Counted from the first letter of the stretch, positions 40,755 through 48,904 are shown. The stretch: 48,985 bases of DNA from UMGS1370 sp963557065 (GCA_963557065.1 CAUWCT010000047.1:1-48985), one strand, 5' to 3'. Translations and numbers: made by a program. Notes: generated by a model from the letters alone, not told the origin.

Positions 40755-43067
40755 TTAAATATCGTCAAAATCAAAGTCTCCCAGGCTTTCTGACAGTTCC
40801 TCCTCCATGGCATCTGTCCATGTCTGATTTAAAACTTCGCTGACCTGTGAGGGATTTACCTGCCAGATCTCGCCCAGATTTTCCGCAATGTCGTTCTTCT
40901 CTGCTGATGAAAAATCTGCAAATGCTCTTCTTAAAAAGACCAGCGCTCTTTTAAATTCTTCTTCATCCAGCGTATCCAGGTAATCGCTTAATTTTTCCCA
41001 AAGCGTCATGCGGGCAATCAGCGCATAATGGTTTTTAAATGCCAGTCCTTCAAACCATCCTGCTCCCAGTTCTGCCGGAATTCCCCTGGAAAGTCTCCGC
41101 TCCACCTCGCGCCCCAGTTCTTCGCTGTCCATCTTTCCTCTTTCTAAAAGAATGGCAGCCGCAAAACCTGACAGTTTGGTATTCAGATCATCCCTTTTTG
41201 CAATCACCAAAAGAACCTGTATCCATCTGTCTTCATCCAGAAAATCATGGTGCAGCGCCACATCATTGATGCGTTCCATTGCTCTGGATACGCTTTTGGA
41301 CGCTGCGTCATCGCAGACACAGCTATCCGGAAAGATCAGGCATGCGCGCAAAAACAACTGGGACAGCAGCGGAAGAAGCGGCGCTGTGTCTAAACGGCGG
41401 ATACTTCCATATTGTACAGCAACAGAAAGGCTTTCTGCAGTCTTTGCAAGATCCTGAACAGAAGCTGCGTCCACTGCCATTTCCTGAAGCATCTCCGTTG
41501 CATAGCGCACTGAAGCAGGCATACCGCAGAAAAACGCTTCCTCAATTACCAGCGCCGCTGCTGCAATGGTCTTGTCTTTCTCTATCCGTTCCTGCAATTC
41601 AAAGGAAGCTGCCTGCGCAATCGTATCTCCTTTTAGTACGGTTTCCACAATCTGTATTTCCGCTTCCGGACTCCAGCGCAGAACCCATTTCTCTGCCCAG
41701 GTTGCTTTTTCCTGAGAAACCTTCTGTATGGCTGCAAAAGGAATTCCCAAAACCCGCAGTCTGTGCAGGAAAAAAGAGCGTTCCAGATCCAAAAAAGCTG
41801 CCTTTTCTGATTTTACTGTTAATTTTTCTCTCAAATCCAACTGCAGTTCTTCTGCTGTCACTGTTTTATATTTTGTAAGGCGCAGTCTCTCCAGATTCTG
41901 GTTAAAATCGCTTTGTACAGACGTCTGGCTGACCCCCTCAGGAAGAGAGCCGATCTTTGTCCCGATTTCCGTATCTGCGACTGCTGTCCCAATCTCTGAA
42001 AACTGTCCATGTCCCATACAGGTCACTGCTGCATCCCGCAGATCCCTTAATGCCGGGATGTGATATCCATGGAGCTCTGCCAGTGTTCCTGCCAGCCGTA
42101 CTGCCTCTATTACCTCTGCGGATGATACAGGATTTCCCTGCTTTCTCTGAAAGGCAGCAAGCCGGGAAAGATATGCATGGGTTGTATATTCCGGGCTTTT
42201 CTGTTCCAGAGACTGCCAAAGCAGTTCATAATAGGCGGGCGCCTTGTTTCCTGCTCCGTAACCGGAGCGGGAAGACAGGCGAAAGTACGAATAGGGCATT
42301 AAAGTTTTCCTGGATTCCAGCATCGGGAGAGCCTGAATCTCTCCATCGCTCATCGCCTCTGCATCTTCCAAAAGTCCCTGTACATGATAGGCTCCTGTCA
42401 CTGCCACAATCTGCCTGGGATGAATCCCTTCTTTTATGGCGTCCTCAATCTGACGTTTCATATAGGATTCCCGAATCACTGTTTCTGCCTGTTCCCGGAA
42501 ACTGACGTCTTCTTTTATCTGCTGTTTTTGTGTCCATTCCCGAATCTGCCTGCCAAATTCCCTTGCCCCTCTGCTATAAGAAACAGGCGTTTCTGACCTC
42601 TCCAGCACATGTTCCCAGAATGTCTCATGGTCATCTTCCCCGCTCACCCGATCCAGCTGCTCATATATGCTCTCTCTTTTCTTTGAAATGACAGTCTCCA
42701 GCAGCTTTTGTTCCTCCTGTTCTCTCTGTTCCCGCAATGCCTGCAGCGCAAGGAATACCCCGGATGGCAGATCCATAAACCGGCATTCACACCCATGCTC
42801 TTTTGCCCACATAAATGCCTGATACTCCGGCGAATACACTGCAAAGGGATACAGAATGGAGCGGATAGGCGCCTGCGCCGTATATGCCATCACAGCAACT
42901 GGCGGACTGACACCCGAATCCGTCAGATCCCCAGCCAGAACTGTAAAATCTGAAGGCCCTTCTACCAAAATTCTATCTGGTTTTCTCTCATCCAGAAAAC
43001 TGCGCAGATGGTATGCTCCTGCCGGTGACAGATGACGCACTCCAAATATATATGGTTTTTTCTCCAT
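40755..43067 (-). CDS. DUF5682 protein, TraB/ChaN/Ere-like N-terminal domain
   Basis: A 770-residue cytoplasmic protein. The N-terminal 240 residues look like the TraB/ChaN/erythromycin-esterase-like fold: FGVRHLSPAGAYHLRSFL (H12, H20), ILVEGPSD (E36), AFMWAKEHG, RESYMKRQI and a final VTGAYHVQGLL (H228). These residues could form a metal or acid-base active site. The remaining 500 residues are largely alpha-helical and unassigned, ending in an acidic LSESLGDFDFDDI. The ATG overlaps the MoxR stop by one base (TGATG). Members of DUF5682 recur beside MoxR, VWA and SWIM genes, to my knowledge without a tested function. Confidence 0.8.
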   Translation of the reverse strand: MEKKPYIFGVRHLSPAGAYHLRSFLDERKPDRILVEGPSDFTVLAGDLTDSGVSPPVAVMAYTAQAPIRSILYPFAVYSPEYQAFMWAKEHGCECRFMDLPSGVFLALQALREQREQEEQKLLETVISKKRESIYEQLDRVSGEDDHETFWEHVLERSETPVSYSRGAREFGRQIREWTQKQQIKEDVSFREQAETVIRESYMKRQIEDAIKEGIHPRQIVAVTGAYHVQGLLEDAEAMSDGEIQALPMLESRKTLMPYSYFRLSSRSGYGAGNKAPAYYELLWQSLEQKSPEYTTHAYLSRLAAFQRKQGNPVSSAEVIEAVRLAGTLAELHGYHIPALRDLRDAAVTCMGHGQFSEIGTAVADTEIGTKIGSLPEGVSQTSVQSDFNQNLERLRLTKYKTVTAEELQLDLREKLTVKSEKAAFLDLERSFFLHRLRVLGIPFAAIQKVSQEKATWAEKWVLRWSPEAEIQIVETVLKGDTIAQAASFELQERIEKDKTIAAAALVIEEAFFCGMPASVRYATEMLQEMAVDAASVQDLAKTAESLSVAVQYGSIRRLDTAPLLPLLSQLFLRACLIFPDSCVCDDAASKSVSRAMERINDVALHHDFLDEDRWIQVLLVIAKRDDLNTKLSGFAAAILLERGKMDSEELGREVERRLSRGIPAELGAGWFEGLAFKNHYALIARMTLWEKLSDYLDTLDEEEFKRALVFLRRAFADFSSAEKNDIAENLGEIWQVNPSQVSEVLNQTWTDAMEEELSESLGDFDFDDI

Positions 43068-44158
43068 CAGCGCAACAACTCCTTACATTCCTTGTACAGT
43101 CCGCTCCAACGGGACCCCCGCTTTTTCATAATATTTTCCAGATATTCTTCCCAGCTTGCGGCATCCTTTCCCTCATCTTTGATAATAGCTCCCTGCAATC
43201 CTGCAGCCAGATCATAATCTGTGATAACTCCGCTTCCAAAACTTCCTGCAAGAGCCATGCTGTTGGCAAGCAGAGAAATCGCCTCTGCTGTAGAAAGCAC
43301 TCCGCTTGTGGATTTTAATTTCTGTTTTCCATCCAGTGTTGCCCCATTTCTCAATTCTCTGAAAATGGTACATACTTTCACAATCACTTCCTCCTCCGGA
43401 AGCGCTGCATTCAGATCCAGGCTGGAAGAAAGCTGTGAAACTCTGGAGCGGACAATTTCCATTTCGGCTTCCAGATTTTCCGGAGACGGAAGCACCACAA
43501 TATTAAACCGGCGTTTGAGAGCTGCTGACATTTCATTTACGCCTTTATCCCTGGTATTGGCTGTAGCAATTATGGAAAATCCCTTTTTAGCCGGAACCTC
43601 TATCCCAAGTTCCGGAACCGAAATCCGTTTTTCTGACAAAATGGAAATCAACGCATCCTGCACTTCCGAGGCACACCTTGAAATCTCTTCTATTCGTGCA
43701 ATGCTTCCCGTCTCCATTGCGCCATACACCGGACTTTTAATCATAGCCTCCAGCGTCGGCCCATTGGCGATAAGCATGGCATAATTCCAGGAATATCGAA
43801 TCTGCTCTTCTGTTGTCCCGGCAGTCCCCTGAATTACTTTTGTGGAATCTCCGTTAATTGCTGCGGTCAGATGCTCCGACAGCCAGGATTTTGCAGTCCC
43901 CGGTTCTCCGATCAAAAGCAGCGCCCGATCGGTTACCAGCGTGGAAATCGCTATCTCCACCAGACGCTGGTGTCCAATGTATTTCGGCGTAATCTCAGTG
44001 GTTCCCACTTTTCCTCCAACAATATATTTAAGGACCGATCTGGGCGACATCTTCCATCCCGTAGGGACCGGATCTTTCTCTGCCTGAATCAAAGCGTCAA
44101 TCTCATCCTGAAACAGCTGCTCTGCCGGCAGACGCAGCACACTCTCTTTTCTTGCCAT
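43067..44158 (-). CDS. MoxR-family AAA+ ATPase
   Basis: A 363-residue single-AAA+ protein. Walker A is GEPGTAKS (84-91), sensor 1 is IIATANTRDKGVN (N201), and the arginine-finger region is SAALKRRFNIVVLPSPEN (R216/R217). Walker B is unusual: SIARIEEIS has Glu-Glu (157-158) where most AAA+ proteins have Asp-Glu. MoxR ATPases are chaperone-like motors that work with VWA proteins to insert cofactors or remodel targets. It follows the helical-repeat-like gene by 37 bases and is joined to the DUF5682 gene by one base. Confidence 0.92.
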   Translation of the reverse strand: MARKESVLRLPAEQLFQDEIDALIQAEKDPVPTGWKMSPRSVLKYIVGGKVGTTEITPKYIGHQRLVEIAISTLVTDRALLLIGEPGTAKSWLSEHLTAAINGDSTKVIQGTAGTTEEQIRYSWNYAMLIANGPTLEAMIKSPVYGAMETGSIARIEEISRCASEVQDALISILSEKRISVPELGIEVPAKKGFSIIATANTRDKGVNEMSAALKRRFNIVVLPSPENLEAEMEIVRSRVSQLSSSLDLNAALPEEEVIVKVCTIFRELRNGATLDGKQKLKSTSGVLSTAEAISLLANSMALAGSFGSGVITDYDLAAGLQGAIIKDEGKDAASWEEYLENIMKKRGSRWSGLYKECKELLR

Positions 44159-44195
44159 GGTGTCTCTCCTTTTCTATAAAATTTTCTCTGCTAAA

Positions 44196-46106
44196 CTATA
44201 CCAGTTCACTGATGGATGCCCCATTGTTCAGTTGTTCGATCCATCCGTCAATACGAGCGGACAAAGATGCCTGTGAAGAACTCATCTGCGCCTTTGCTTC
44301 TTTCATTTCCTCAATAATCTCTTCCCTGCTAAGTCCCATATCTTCTGTAATATTGTGAATCCAGTACATATCCTGCATCAGAATCCTTTTTTTCAAGATT
44401 CCCTTAAAATCTTTCCATCCGCATTTTTTTAAAAGTTCCAGATCCGATCCATACCAGCGTATCTTGCATAATCTCAGATAAAAATAATATCCATACCATT
44501 TTCGCAGTTCTTCTGTGTCCAGACGGAACAGGGCGCGTATGATCCGATCCCAGTCTCCATGAGAATCTCCCTTTTGCTTCTTAAAAATAGCCGGATACCA
44601 GTCCAGGCTTAGTTCCTTTCCCGTCCGTATCAGGATATTGCTTCGGTACTCTCCCTTCCATGAAGCCTCTCTTCTGTATTCATACAGATATGTATTCTCA
44701 TCTCTGCTGTACTGCAGGTGAGAGAGCAGGAGAAAAACTCCTTTATCCTGCAGGCAGCTGCCATACTCCCGAAATACCTGTTCCTTTGGTTCTGTCAAAA
44801 AAGCGGCGGCAAACCCTGCTTCCCTATACAAAACGCCATATTCTTTTTCAAGCTGTTTTGCCTGGCCTGCTGCCATACTCATATATTTCCATGGTTCACA
44901 GTCTGCTCCTGTTTCATTCACTTCCTCTTGCAATAAAAACAAAGTATCTGTCAGATAGTTTGACAATGCCTCCGCAAATCCGTCCTGTTCCAGCTTACGA
45001 TCTCCCTGCTGAAATGAAGTGATCCCTTTTTCTGACTTCATGTGTTTAAATTTGCAGGCAATCGCCGCCAGTTTTTCAATCCATACCTCAAAATCTGTAA
45101 TTCTTTTTCCTCTAAGCGCCTGCAAATAGGCTGAAATTTTCTCTTCGTCCGAATCCTTTATCACATCTGTGCTGCCATCCGCCACCTTTTCTGCCAGTTT
45201 GAGGAGTCTTTCTGCCTGCAAATCTGCAGCCCATCTATAAGGAGAATCTCCCAAAATCAACGGATTTGCCTCTGTCTTCTGCCAGTATGTACGACTCTCT
45301 TCTGTATCCATATATCCTAAAGCCCATTGAGTGGCTGCCTTTGTCCTGCCCTTTTCTGTTTTGAGCAGTTCCTGTAAAAGCGGCGTATTGGACGGGCTAA
45401 ACCGAAGAGCCTCGATTAATGCCTCTCTGACTTCTTTTTTGCTTTCCGGCAGCTGGCTTACATAAAACTCATTTTCCTTTTCGCCTGCCAGTTTTGCAAT
45501 AATATGTACTCTGTGTACCATTTCCCGTTTTCCGGCAGGATCAAACCCTTCTTTCAGTAAAGGAAGAACCTTCTCTCCCTTTTCAGACAGCCAGTCTGCA
45601 TACAGGCTGGCCAGTTCTGAATAGGAATCTCCCAGTCCCTTTACCATCAATTTCTGAACTCTGTAATCATCAAATACTTCCGGATAATTCTTGTGCATTT
45701 CTTCTATGATGCTGTAACGTCCGCCTCCAGTCCCTGTCATTGCCTGTTTTAAAGGACGCAAAATACTTGCCGGTATATTTTTATAATGCGCAAAAAAGTC
45801 CTCATCCCCGGCAGTGCATGGAATCCTCTCCAGTTCTCCAGGCACCTGATTGGTTCCCTGGGTAACCAGGACGGCATCCAGAAACGCCAGGATGTCCAAA
45901 AGCATCAGAGCGCGGTCTGTACAATCCGGACTCAGCATCTTTTTTAACATCTGATCAATTTTTCCAAAAACCGGTGATGCTTTAGCAAATGGTTCCACTG
46001 CTGCCGCGGCCCGCTGGAGCCTGAAATCTTCCATAATCAAATTTACGCCTGCGTTTGCTGCAATGTGAAGACGGTCTCTTAATTCGTAAAATGGCTGCAA
46101 ATTCAT
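44196..46106 (-). CDS. Large alpha-helical, HEAT-like protein of the MoxR system
   Basis: A 636-residue soluble protein without recognised catalytic motifs. The middle (about 170-290) shows helix pairs such as SLYADWLSEKGEKVLPLLKE, EVREALIEALRFSPSN and KAATQWALGYMDTEES that resemble HEAT-type repeats. The C-terminal third is rich in Trp, Tyr and Lys. Its place between SWIM and MoxR genes suggests a scaffold or target-recognition subunit. Gaps to its neighbours are 40 and 37 bases. Family not recognised; HEAT-like is an inference from helical periodicity. Confidence 0.7.
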   Translation of the reverse strand: MNLQPFYELRDRLHIAANAGVNLIMEDFRLQRAAAAVEPFAKASPVFGKIDQMLKKMLSPDCTDRALMLLDILAFLDAVLVTQGTNQVPGELERIPCTAGDEDFFAHYKNIPASILRPLKQAMTGTGGGRYSIIEEMHKNYPEVFDDYRVQKLMVKGLGDSYSELASLYADWLSEKGEKVLPLLKEGFDPAGKREMVHRVHIIAKLAGEKENEFYVSQLPESKKEVREALIEALRFSPSNTPLLQELLKTEKGRTKAATQWALGYMDTEESRTYWQKTEANPLILGDSPYRWAADLQAERLLKLAEKVADGSTDVIKDSDEEKISAYLQALRGKRITDFEVWIEKLAAIACKFKHMKSEKGITSFQQGDRKLEQDGFAEALSNYLTDTLFLLQEEVNETGADCEPWKYMSMAAGQAKQLEKEYGVLYREAGFAAAFLTEPKEQVFREYGSCLQDKGVFLLLSHLQYSRDENTYLYEYRREASWKGEYRSNILIRTGKELSLDWYPAIFKKQKGDSHGDWDRIIRALFRLDTEELRKWYGYYFYLRLCKIRWYGSDLELLKKCGWKDFKGILKKRILMQDMYWIHNITEDMGLSREEIIEEMKEAKAQMSSSQASLSARIDGWIEQLNNGASISELV

Positions 46107-46146
46107 TGTGCTACCCCCTGCGTGTGTTTATTCACTTATAAAATCA

Positions 46147-47592
46147 TTAATACAAAAGCCGTACAATCCCGTTTTCTGTCACAATACTGTATGGCTGCAT
46201 ACAAATCTGGTGATCGGTAAAATCGTAATACATAGCGCCAAAAAGTACCTGTTCTTCAAAAAGAGCAGAAGCCCCGAGGGAAAGCATGGCGTTTACTGTC
46301 TCTTCATGGCCTTTTCTGTCCCGCAGTACGATCCGGTTTCCGGCATGATCTTCCAAAACACAACAGTCTCCTTCCTGATTTTTCAGAATTCCTATTTTCC
46401 TGAAACTTACCATGACTGCTGCAAAATCATTGGAAAGAGTATTTTTTATCTGATTTTTAACCAATTTAATTACTGCCGTCAAATCTGTATGTGCTTTCTG
46501 CATCACACTTTTCCTGACTGCCCGGTCGGCGGGAACCAGCGTACATTTCTCCCAGCGTATTCTCTTATTGATATCTCCCGGATAGTAGGTGAGCAGCGGA
46601 ACCTGCACCATATCAAACATGGAATCTTCTTCTTTGATATATTTTAACGCTTTTACCGGGCGGTAATTACAGGCTGTATGTACCTCGCCGCTGTCTGCGT
46701 CTGCAAAATATCCCAGATCGATCCATTCTTTCCTCGCCTCATCATAGTAGGTTTCAAACGAAAGCTGTACCAGCCGCGCGTTTTCTTTTGCCAGTCCCAA
46801 CTGATTTAAACGCTCCAGCGTCCAAATGCCCCCAAGTTCTTCATACAAAATACTGTCATCATCCTCCAGATTGCCGCTGTCCAGTTTTTCCTGAAGGTAA
46901 ACATTTGCCTTTTTGGTCAGGGACCTGAGCCGTATCAAAATCCCCACTGCATTTTCATAATGTCTGCTGTCTGCATCCTTCTGGTATTCCCCAATCTCCA
47001 AAATCAGTTCATTCATCAAATTTAAGGGACCCGGAAGATAATAATCTCCCAGCTGCTTTGCCAAATCCCGATAGGTTTTTAAAGAAACTCCTCCCATAGC
47101 TCCCAGGCCGCCATTTAACAGATCGCTTACCATTTTCTCAAGCATTGCAAGGCCCTCCAGCTGGCGCTTGATCTTCTTGGTGCGGGCGGATTTGTTGATT
47201 TTTTTCTCTTTTGGCGGCTGCCCCTCTCCCTCTGCTTTTTTCAAATCTCTGGCCTCTTTTTTGGCCCTCTTTTCCAGAATGGATTCCGGAATTTCGCAGA
47301 TGGCAAATTCTTTTTTGGCTTCCATCTCAAACAGAAGCGCCAGACTGTGCTTGCATGGAAACTGACGGCTTGGACAGGTACATCGGAACACCGGCTTTCC
47401 TTCTTCTGCAAAATCAGCAGAAACAATATAGTTGGATTTTCCGCTTCCTTTGCATTCCCCCATATAAAAGGTATCATCCTGGGAACAGGAACGGGACACA
47501 AACCCATTGCTGCCGGAAATCTTTCTTGCATTGTTTACCGCTGATGAGTTTGGCGCCATAGATAGGATCTGCTGCTGAGTTATCTCTCTCAT
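46147..47592 (-). CDS. SWIM zinc-finger protein of the MoxR system
   Basis: A 481-residue protein whose residues 71-82 form the SWIM motif Cys-x-Cys-x6-Cys-x-His (CTCPSRQFPCKH). SWIM fingers bind zinc and mediate DNA or protein contacts. It begins with QQQILSMAPNSSAVNNARKI, as many SWIM proteins linked to MoxR clusters do. A Lys-rich stretch (about 108-145) follows, then a long unassigned helical and beta C-terminal region. AGGAAA precedes the ATG. It is the first gene of the run, directly behind the repeat-rich promoter region, and may be the recognition or regulatory part. Confidence 0.85.
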   Translation of the reverse strand: MREITQQQILSMAPNSSAVNNARKISGSNGFVSRSCSQDDTFYMGECKGSGKSNYIVSADFAEEGKPVFRCTCPSRQFPCKHSLALLFEMEAKKEFAICEIPESILEKRAKKEARDLKKAEGEGQPPKEKKINKSARTKKIKRQLEGLAMLEKMVSDLLNGGLGAMGGVSLKTYRDLAKQLGDYYLPGPLNLMNELILEIGEYQKDADSRHYENAVGILIRLRSLTKKANVYLQEKLDSGNLEDDDSILYEELGGIWTLERLNQLGLAKENARLVQLSFETYYDEARKEWIDLGYFADADSGEVHTACNYRPVKALKYIKEEDSMFDMVQVPLLTYYPGDINKRIRWEKCTLVPADRAVRKSVMQKAHTDLTAVIKLVKNQIKNTLSNDFAAVMVSFRKIGILKNQEGDCCVLEDHAGNRIVLRDRKGHEETVNAMLSLGASALFEEQVLFGAMYYDFTDHQICMQPYSIVTENGIVRLLY

Positions 47593-47630
47593 AAATAGTT
47601 TCCTGCCTTTCGTAGCGAAATAGTGTTCTA

Positions 47631-47639
47631 ATTATACCA
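47631..47639 (-). promoter_or_regulatory. Extended -10 box TGGTATAAT, proximal copy
   Basis: On the minus strand TGGTATAAT (47639-47631) is an extended -10 promoter box, with TTGTCG (47658-47653) 16 bases upstream as a possible -35. Transcription would start near 47624, about 30 bases before the SWIM start codon. This is the best promoter candidate for the MoxR-system operon. Confidence 0.6.
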
Positions 47640-47676
47640 TGCCCACTAAACTCGACAAAACCTCGCTAAGTGGGCA
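47640..47676. repeat. Inverted repeat unit A upstream of the SWIM gene
   Basis: TGCCCACT (47640-47647) and AGTGGGCA (47669-47676) are perfect arms. The inside (AAACTCGACAAAACCTCGCTA) resembles that of unit B at 47689-47718, so the two are diverged copies of one element. The proposed -35 of the proximal promoter lies inside the loop. Confidence 0.6.
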
Positions 47677-47688
47677 GGTATATATTCT

Positions 47689-47718
47689 CACTAGACTCGT
47701 AAACTACCTCGTCAAGTG
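47689..47718. repeat. Inverted repeat unit B upstream of the SWIM gene
   Basis: CACTAGAC (47689-47696) and GTCAAGTG (47711-47718) pair at seven of eight positions. Shared pieces with unit A are ACTARACTCG, ACCTCG and AAGTG. A possible regulator-binding pair with unit A; the role is unknown. Confidence 0.5.
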
Positions 47719-47723
47719 TTCAT

Positions 47724-47732
47724 ATTATACCA
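47724..47732 (-). promoter_or_regulatory. Extended -10 box TGGTATAAT, middle copy
   Basis: A second exact TGGTATAAT on the minus strand (47732-47724), again followed by two bases and GAACACT as in the proximal copy. No -35 match is visible, so activity is uncertain. Confidence 0.4.
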
Positions 47733-47760
47733 CGTCGACTACCGTCTCCGTGAGTTTTTC

Positions 47761-47802
47761 GCCTTATAGAGCCCTCTGCGTACACGCAGGGCTCTGCAAG
47801 GC
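47761..47802. repeat. Long hairpin between two TGGTATAAT boxes
   Basis: Nested perfect arms GCCTT/AAGGC, AGAGCCC/GGGCTCT and TGCG/CGCA around loop TACA, with small internal bulges, span 42 bases. Neither strand has a following T-run, so it is not a clear terminator; an RNA or cruciform structure is possible. Confidence 0.65.
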
Positions 47803-47804
47803 TC

Positions 47805-47813
47805 ATTATACCA
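47805..47813 (-). promoter_or_regulatory. Extended -10 box TGGTATAAT, distal copy
   Basis: A third exact TGGTATAAT on the minus strand (47813-47805), 81 bases from the middle copy. Here the GAACACT that follows the other two is absent. No -35 box was seen. Confidence 0.35.
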
Positions 47814-47851
47814 TATCCACTACCCCTGGCGATACATTTTTATAATAAATT

Positions 47852-47885
47852 AAGGACCACCGTTTTATCCGAAACGGCAGTCCTT
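47852..47885 (-). terminator. Terminator-like hairpin after cysK
   Basis: On the minus strand AAGGAC-TG-CCGTTT and AAACGG-TG-GTCCTT form a paired stem with loop CGGATA, followed by AATTTATTATAAAAA, a weak T-rich tail. It begins five bases after the cysK stop and separates cysK from the MoxR-system promoter region. Confidence 0.65.
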
Positions 47886-47889
47886 GTTC

Positions 47890-48834
47890 TTATTCTTTAC
47901 TATCCTCCGAAAACAGTGGAGTGGACAGATAGCGATCCCCTGTATCCGGCAGTATTACTGCAATATTTTTCCCTGTATTTTCCGGAGATTTTGCTATCCG
48001 GGATGCTGCAAAAAGGGCGGCTCCTGAACTGATTCCCACTAAAAATCCCTCTGTTCTTGCCAGATTTCTGGCTACCTCATAAGCCTGTTCTTCTGTAACC
48101 CGGACCACTTCATCGTAAATGCCGGTGTTTAAAATCTCCGGAATAAAGTTAGTTCCGATTCCCTGGATTCCATGCCCTGATGCCTTTCCTCCTGATAAAA
48201 GCGGGGACTTATCCGGCTCCACCGCTACCACTTTTACATCCGGATTTTGGGATTTTAAATACTCTCCAACTCCGGTAATGGTGCCACCGGTTCCAACTCC
48301 TGCTACAAATATATCCACTTTTCCCTCCAGGGCTTCCCAAATCTCCGGCCCCGTGGTCATCTTGTGCGCCTTTGCATTGGCAGGATTTACAAACTGTCCC
48401 AAAATCACAGATCCTGGAATCTCTTTTTTCAGTTCTTCTGCTTTCTCCAGAGCTCCTGCCATTCCCTTTGCTCCTTCTGTCAAAACCAGCTTTGCCCCAT
48501 ATGCCAGAAGAAGCATCCGGCGCTCCACGCTCATGGTTTCCGGCATGGTCAAAATCACCTGATATCCTTTCATTGACGCAATGCTTGCAAGACCGATGCC
48601 GGTATTTCCGGAAGTCGGCTCAATAATCGTTGCGCCCGGCTTTAAAATCCCCTTTTCTTCCGCATCCTCAATCATAAATAAAGCAGCTCTGTCCTTAATA
48701 CTGCCTGCCGGATTAAAGGATTCCAATTTCAAAAAGAGACTGGCTGTAAGGCCATACTTTCTCTCATAGTTTACCGGTTCCAATAAGGGAGTGTTCCCAA
48801 TCAGTTCTAATGCACTTCTCTTTATGCCTGCCAT
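47890..48834 (-). CDS. cysK: Cysteine synthase A (O-acetylserine sulfhydrylase)
   Basis: Makes cysteine from O-acetylserine and sulfide with PLP. 314 residues: Schiff-base Lys in FNPAGSIKDRAA, the Asn-containing loop EPTSGNTGIGLA, the phosphate loop VGTGGTITGVG and the C-terminal ISSGAALFAA. The ATG at 48834 follows AGGAGG. A promoter with repeated TAGGAAAT motifs lies upstream. Typical length, no anomalies. Confidence 0.96.
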   Translation of the reverse strand: MAGIKRSALELIGNTPLLEPVNYERKYGLTASLFLKLESFNPAGSIKDRAALFMIEDAEEKGILKPGATIIEPTSGNTGIGLASIASMKGYQVILTMPETMSVERRMLLLAYGAKLVLTEGAKGMAGALEKAEELKKEIPGSVILGQFVNPANAKAHKMTTGPEIWEALEGKVDIFVAGVGTGGTITGVGEYLKSQNPDVKVVAVEPDKSPLLSGGKASGHGIQGIGTNFIPEILNTGIYDEVVRVTEEQAYEVARNLARTEGFLVGISSGAALFAASRIAKSPENTGKNIAVILPDTGDRYLSTPLFSEDSKE

Positions 48835-48876
48835 ATTGCCGCCTCCTATTTCCTAGTATTTCTATATGATTTCCTA

Positions 48877-48904
48877 ATTGTAGCATACCAGATGAATTTG
48901 TCAA
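48877..48904 (-). promoter_or_regulatory. Promoter of cysK with repeated TAGGAAAT
   Basis: On the minus strand TTGACA (48904-48899) and TACAAT (48882-48877) are 16 bases apart. Two direct TAGGAAAT copies lie between the -10 box and the AGGAGG of cysK, a possible site for a cysteine-metabolism repressor; that role is inferred. Confidence 0.65.

Noticed and set aside
41279..41878. Plus-strand open frame of 199 codons inside the DUF5682 gene
   Set aside because: Antisense shadow without start signals or protein-like motif.
43221..43784. Plus-strand open frame of 187 codons inside the MoxR gene
   Set aside because: Antisense of the AAA+ core; motifs are mirror artefacts.
47631..47813. CRISPR-like array upstream of the SWIM gene
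   Set aside because: Repeats are too short and diverged, spacing is uneven (93 and 81 bases) and no cas genes are present.
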